Part shown: one piece after another, positions 5,545-8,148 of the stretch
Numbering within the stretch: the first letter of the stretch is position 1
Layout of the letters: every line of letters begins with the position of its first letter
NCBI GenBank assembly: GCA_003136335.1
Contig: PLEA01000416.1
Span: 1,242 to 9,389, forward strand
From: Acidobacteriaceae bacterium
Lineage (GTDB): Bacteria; Acidobacteriota; Terriglobia; Terriglobales; SbA1
Direction of reading: 5' to 3'
DNA length: 8,148 bases
Program-made: the position numbers and the translations under genes
The notes under the pieces: generated by a model
Database searches by the model: none
What the model was told of the DNA's origin: nothing
The model's input: only the letters and a program-made list of their open reading frames with translations

Positions 5545-6351
5545 ATGAGATTTACTGCGATGGAGCGCCTCACGCTTCTCGTGCTGGCTACGAGCGTTGT
5601 TGGGGTTCTGCCCGCCCACGCCGACGAATGGTCGAAGACCTATAACCTCAGCGGCAAGCCTGAGTTGCGGATCGAAACATCCGACGCCGACATCCGCGTC
5701 ACGACCTGGGATCAGAACACAATTGAAGCCAAGGTCATCACTGCGCACTACAAGATCGGCGAAGGCGGCATCCGCGTCGAAGAGCATCAGAATGGCGACT
5801 CGGTCGAAATCGGCGTGCACTACCCGCACCACAACTTCAGCGTCGACTGGGGCAACCATCGCGTGGACATCATTATCCAGATGCCGCGCCAGGGGAGAGT
5901 CAACCTGCGGACTGGCGATGGCAAGATCGACATTGCCGGATTGAAGGGCGAGATGGATCTGCGCAGCGGCGACGGCTCCGAGAATCTGGAATCGGTCGAC
6001 GGCAAGCTGCACGCCACGACCGGCGACGGACACATCACAGCTCATGGTCGCTTTGATGAACTCGAACTCAAGACGGGCGACGGGCACGTCGAAGTGCGCG
6101 CGGCGGGCGGATCCTCACTGGCCGCGGGCTGGCGACTGGAGACCGGCGACGGCAACGTTTCCCTCGAAGTTCCAGGCGAACTGGCCGCGGACGTGGACCT
6201 GCACACCAGCGATGGCCACATCGACCTCGACGTGCCTATCACCACCGAGGGCAAGATTCGGCAGAATGAAGTCCACGGCAAGCTCAACGGCGGTGGCAGC
6301 CCGCTGACGATCCGCACGGGCGATGGATCGATTCATTTGCGGAAGGGCTGA
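5545..6351 (+). CDS. Exported DUF4097-like beta-repeat protein
   Basis: The 268-residue product has a signal peptide (hydrophobic about 9-22, likely cleavage after AHA), so it is exported. The body is a series of short beta strands with repeated tight turns: TGDG, SGDG or TSDG at about 123, 141, 159, 177, 200, 221 and 258. The first four are exactly 18 residues apart. This pattern (LxxxTGDGxIxIxG) is typical of DUF4097/DUF4098 adhesin-like proteins, which are predicted to form a right-handed beta-helix. The biochemical role of the family is not established. There is no lipobox, anchor or catalytic motif. GGAGGA lies 4 nt before the ATG at 5545; a second in-frame ATG at 5560 is less well placed. 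It follows the membrane regulator gene by 88 bp in the same direction, so regulation by it is possible but not shown. Confidence 0.88.
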   Translation: MRFTAMERLTLLVLATSVVGVLPAHADEWSKTYNLSGKPELRIETSDADIRVTTWDQNTIEAKVITAHYKIGEGGIRVEEHQNGDSVEIGVHYPHHNFSVDWGNHRVDIIIQMPRQGRVNLRTGDGKIDIAGLKGEMDLRSGDGSENLESVDGKLHATTGDGHITAHGRFDELELKTGDGHVEVRAAGGSSLAAGWRLETGDGNVSLEVPGELAADVDLHTSDGHIDLDVPITTEGKIRQNEVHGKLNGGGSPLTIRTGDGSIHLRKG

Positions 6352-6382
6352 GAAGACTAGAAGCCCGAGTGTCTCAGATTTG

Positions 6383-6403
6383 TGCCATACTGTCTGCGAC
6401 ATC
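6383..6403 (+). promoter_or_regulatory. Candidate extended -10 element for the ribbon-helix-helix gene
   Basis: TGC-CATACT (6383-6391) is followed by exactly 12 nt and the ATG at 6404, with no Shine-Dalgarno between them. The spacing is identical to that before the winged-helix gene. A start site near 6398 would leave a leader of about 6 nt. I see no -35. Confidence 0.4.
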
Positions 6404-6659
6404 ATGGCTTCGTGCCGCATTACAGTACGCATCCCCAAGAGCTTGGTAGCGCTCGTGCGTGACCGTTCGGTCGCGCAGGGACAGACTCCTTCAGATCTGG
6501 TAGGCATTGCGCTGGAGTCCTATCTCGGCCGGGGAAGACAGCCCGCATTCGGCCTACGAGCTGGCGCAGGAAGCAGGATTGATTGGCTGCGTGCGCCAAG
6601 CACTGAAAGATCTGAGCACGAATCGCCGCCACTTTCCAGCCGTTGAAAAGAACAAGTGA
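6404..6659 (+). pseudogene. Ribbon-helix-helix (CopG/Arc-like) DNA-binding protein gene with a +1 frameshift
   Basis: The first frame encodes MASCRITVRIPKSLVALV and continues to ALESYLGR, a ribbon-helix-helix fold of about 43 residues. The frame then runs into low-complexity sequence and stops at 6646. From the GGGG run at 6531-6534 the next frame encodes EDSPHSAYELAQEAGLIGCV, then RQALKDLSTNRRHF and a stop (TGA, 6657-6659). This is the C-terminal part I associate with acidobacterial members of this family. Removing one G joins the parts into one 84-residue protein of normal length. Such proteins act as dimeric repressors or antitoxin-like regulators, but no toxin gene is adjacent. Either the gene is inactivated, the extra G is a sequencing or assembly error, or, less likely, frameshifting is used. 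The truncated 80-residue product might still bind DNA. Confidence 0.7.
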
Positions 6660-6676
6660 GGCGAATCCTCAGTTTT
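6657..6676 (+). terminator. Candidate intrinsic terminator overlapping the ribbon-helix-helix stop codon
   Basis: TGAGG (6657-6661) and CCTCA (6667-6671) form a 5-bp stem with a CGAAT loop, followed by G and TTTT (6673-6676). The stem starts with the TGA of the restored ribbon-helix-helix frame, which supports that frame as the true gene end. The stem is short, so efficiency may be low. It lies 24 nt before the start of the M13 peptidase gene. Confidence 0.35.
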
Positions 6677-6700
6677 CCCAAGTTGACGGAAGGATATTGC

Positions 6701-8148
6701 ATGCTAGTTAAGTACGGCCTTCTCACGATCACACTCATCTCATTCCTGTCCTCAGCCAAAGCGCAGCAGTCGACCATAGAAAAGTCTGAGCCGGCTCTCG
6801 ATGTCACGTCCATGGACCGCAGCGTCGATCCCTGCGCGGACTTTTTCGCCTATTCCTGCGGTGGATGGATCAAGAGAAACCCGATTCCTCCCGACCAATC
6901 GTCGTGGGATACATATTCGAAAATGCAGGATGAGAATCTGGGGCGCTTGCGCGGGATATTGGAGACTGCGGCGGCGCCCGATCCCAAGCGGAATGGGGTC
7001 GATCAAAAGATTGGCGACTACTACGCGTCTTGCACCGACGAGAAGGCGATCGACGCCAGGCGAGCGGAACCGCTCAAGCCGTCGCTGGGACGAATTGCAA
7101 AGATCAGTTCCAAGGCGGAAATCGCCGACGTGGCCGCGGCCATGATTGATGACAACGTTCTCTTTCGCTTTGATTCGATCCAGGATTTCCGCGATGCCAA
7201 TCAGGGCATCGCCGACGCCGATCAGGGCGGACTCGGCCTGCCCGACCGCGACTATTACACGAAGGACGACGCGAAGTCGGTCGAACTGCGTAAGCAGTAC
7301 CTTGCGCACGTGCAGAAAATGTTTGAGCTGCTGGGCGACAAGTCCGAAACCGCCGCGGCCGAGGCGCAAACCGTGATGCGGATTGAAACCGCATTGGCCA
7401 AGGGTTCGATGACGCGAGTGGAGCGGCGCGATCCGAAAGCACTGGACCACAAAATGACCAGGACAGAGCTGGAAGGTATATCCCCCGGTTTTTTGTGGCG
7501 AGCATATTTTACTCACGTCGGAATGCCGTCGCTCTCGTCGTTGAATGTCGCCTCGCCCGGCTTCTTCAAAACCATGAATGAGGAACTCGAAAAAGAAAAT
7601 TTGGCTGACTGGAAGACTTACCTGCGCTGGCATCTGGTGCATGCCGACGCGCCTTCTCTTTCTGCGCCGTTTCTGAACGAACATTTCGCATTTTATGGAA
7701 AGACTCTGCGCGGGCAGCAGGAACTGCAGGCACGCTGGAAACGCTGTACCGAAGCTGTAGACCGCTATCTGGGCGAGGATCTGGGACAGGCGTACGTAGA
7801 GAAATATTTTAGTCCGGAGGCCAAGCAGCAGGCATTGAAAATTGTGAAAGAAATTCAGGCAGCGATGGAACAGGACATCAACGGTCTGCCATGGATGTCG
7901 CCGACGACCAAACAACAGGCGCTGGCCAAGCTGCACGGGATGGCGAACAAGATTGGATATCCGGACAAATGGCGGGACTACAGCAAACTTGAGATCGTGC
8001 GCGGAGACGAACTGGGCAATGTCGAGCGCGCACGGAAGTTCGAATTCGACCGGCAGTTGTCGAAGATCGGCAAGCCTGTCGACCGCGGTGATTGGGGCAT
8101 GAGTCCACCGACTGTAAACGCCTACTACGATCCGCAGATGAACGACAT
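6701..8148 (+). CDS. M13 family (neprilysin-like) zinc metallopeptidase, 3' end outside the window
   Basis: The frame is open from the ATG at 6701 to the window end (482 codons plus 2 nt). AGGA stands 6 nt before the ATG. The product starts with a signal peptide (about 1-21, cleavage after AKA), so it acts outside the cytoplasm. The M13 N-terminal signature is present: DPCADFFAYSCGGWIKRNPIP at about 43-63, with C45 and C53, and CTDE (C111). The sequence ends in DWGMSPPTVNAYYDPQMND (464-482), the segment that in M13 enzymes comes shortly before the zinc-binding HExxH and the later ExxxD. These lie beyond the window, so catalytic competence cannot be judged here. The family usually has about 670-690 residues, hence roughly 30% is missing. 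Members cleave oligopeptides on the amino side of hydrophobic residues. A candidate terminator precedes it, so it is probably transcribed separately from the ribbon-helix-helix gene. Confidence 0.93.
   Translation, partial: MLVKYGLLTITLISFLSSAKAQQSTIEKSEPALDVTSMDRSVDPCADFFAYSCGGWIKRNPIPPDQSSWDTYSKMQDENLGRLRGILETAAAPDPKRNGVDQKIGDYYASCTDEKAIDARRAEPLKPSLGRIAKISSKAEIADVAAAMIDDNVLFRFDSIQDFRDANQGIADADQGGLGLPDRDYYTKDDAKSVELRKQYLAHVQKMFELLGDKSETAAAEAQTVMRIETALAKGSMTRVERRDPKALDHKMTRTELEGISPGFLWRAYFTHVGMPSLSSLNVASPGFFKTMNEELEKENLADWKTYLRWHLVHADAPSLSAPFLNEHFAFYGKTLRGQQELQARWKRCTEAVDRYLGEDLGQAYVEKYFSPEAKQQALKIVKEIQAAMEQDINGLPWMSPTTKQQALAKLHGMANKIGYPDKWRDYSKLEIVRGDELGNVERARKFEFDRQLSKIGKPVDRGDWGMSPPTVNAYYDPQMND

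Noticed and set aside
5482..6087. 201-codon minus-strand frame opposite the DUF4097-like gene
   Set aside because: No ribosome binding site or family motif; the plus strand shows a signal peptide, GGAGGA and a regular repeat pattern.
6345..6366. GGGCT/AGCCC inverted repeat after the DUF4097-like gene as a terminator
   Set aside because: 5-bp stem with a 12-nt loop and no following T run.
6404..6659. Toxin-antitoxin module around the ribbon-helix-helix gene
   Set aside because: No toxin-like frame is next to it: upstream is the DUF4097-like gene and downstream the M13 peptidase.
6683..6688. TTGACG as a -35 box for the M13 gene
   Set aside because: It lies only 12 nt before the start codon, too close for a promoter that would include the ribosome binding site.
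6752..7936. 394-codon open frame on the minus strand, antisense to the M13 gene
   Set aside because: It is the shadow of a high-GC gene: the plus-strand frame has a complete M13 signature, a signal peptide and a ribosome binding site, while this frame has no recognisable motif.

Overview
The window most likely comes from the chromosome of an acidobacterium (Acidobacteriota, Terriglobia-like). This is inferred from gene content, not from a marker gene. The clues are a winged-helix regulator fused to a membrane domain, a ribbon-helix-helix protein with a characteristic C-terminal segment (AYELAQEAGLIGCVRQALKDL), an M13 metallopeptidase, a DUF4097-type secreted protein and a high-GC, densely packed layout. 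I see no rRNA, tRNA, CRISPR array, phage gene or transposase.

Left arm (about 24-4376), all on the minus strand and read from right to left: a 51-codon single-pass membrane protein that is easily missed; miaA (tRNA dimethylallyltransferase), starting at a GTG 2 nt after the small gene's stop; an exported family 3 glycoside hydrolase of the NagZ type; and two paralogous exported proteins of unknown function. The first paralog overlaps the end of the hydrolase gene by 14 bp and the second follows after 95 bp. The last three genes are all exported, so they look like an envelope module downstream of a tRNA modification gene.

Divergent junction (4377-4553): the leftward operon and the rightward regulator gene are separated by 177 bp. 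About 115 bp at and beside this gap hold an imperfect inverted repeat built of short AAGACCC/CCTAAGACC-like units. It looks like a small non-coding repeat element placed between two promoters.

Right arm (4554-8148), all on the plus strand: the winged-helix/4-TM regulator, a secreted DUF4097-like repeat protein, a ribbon-helix-helix gene broken by a +1 frameshift at a GGGG run, a possible terminator, and an M13 peptidase that runs off the window before its zinc motif.

Four genes lack a Shine-Dalgarno sequence. Each has a -10-like hexamer exactly 6 or exactly 12 nt before its start codon, and three of the four hexamers are preceded by TGC. This suggests leaderless or nearly leaderless transcripts. 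The other genes (both paralogs, the DUF4097 gene, M13) have clear GGAG/AGGA ribosome binding sites. I did not find a clear new multi-gene system. The most interesting points are the small membrane protein, the inverted-repeat element, the shared promoter spacing, the frameshifted regulator and the hydrolase/paralog gene cluster.
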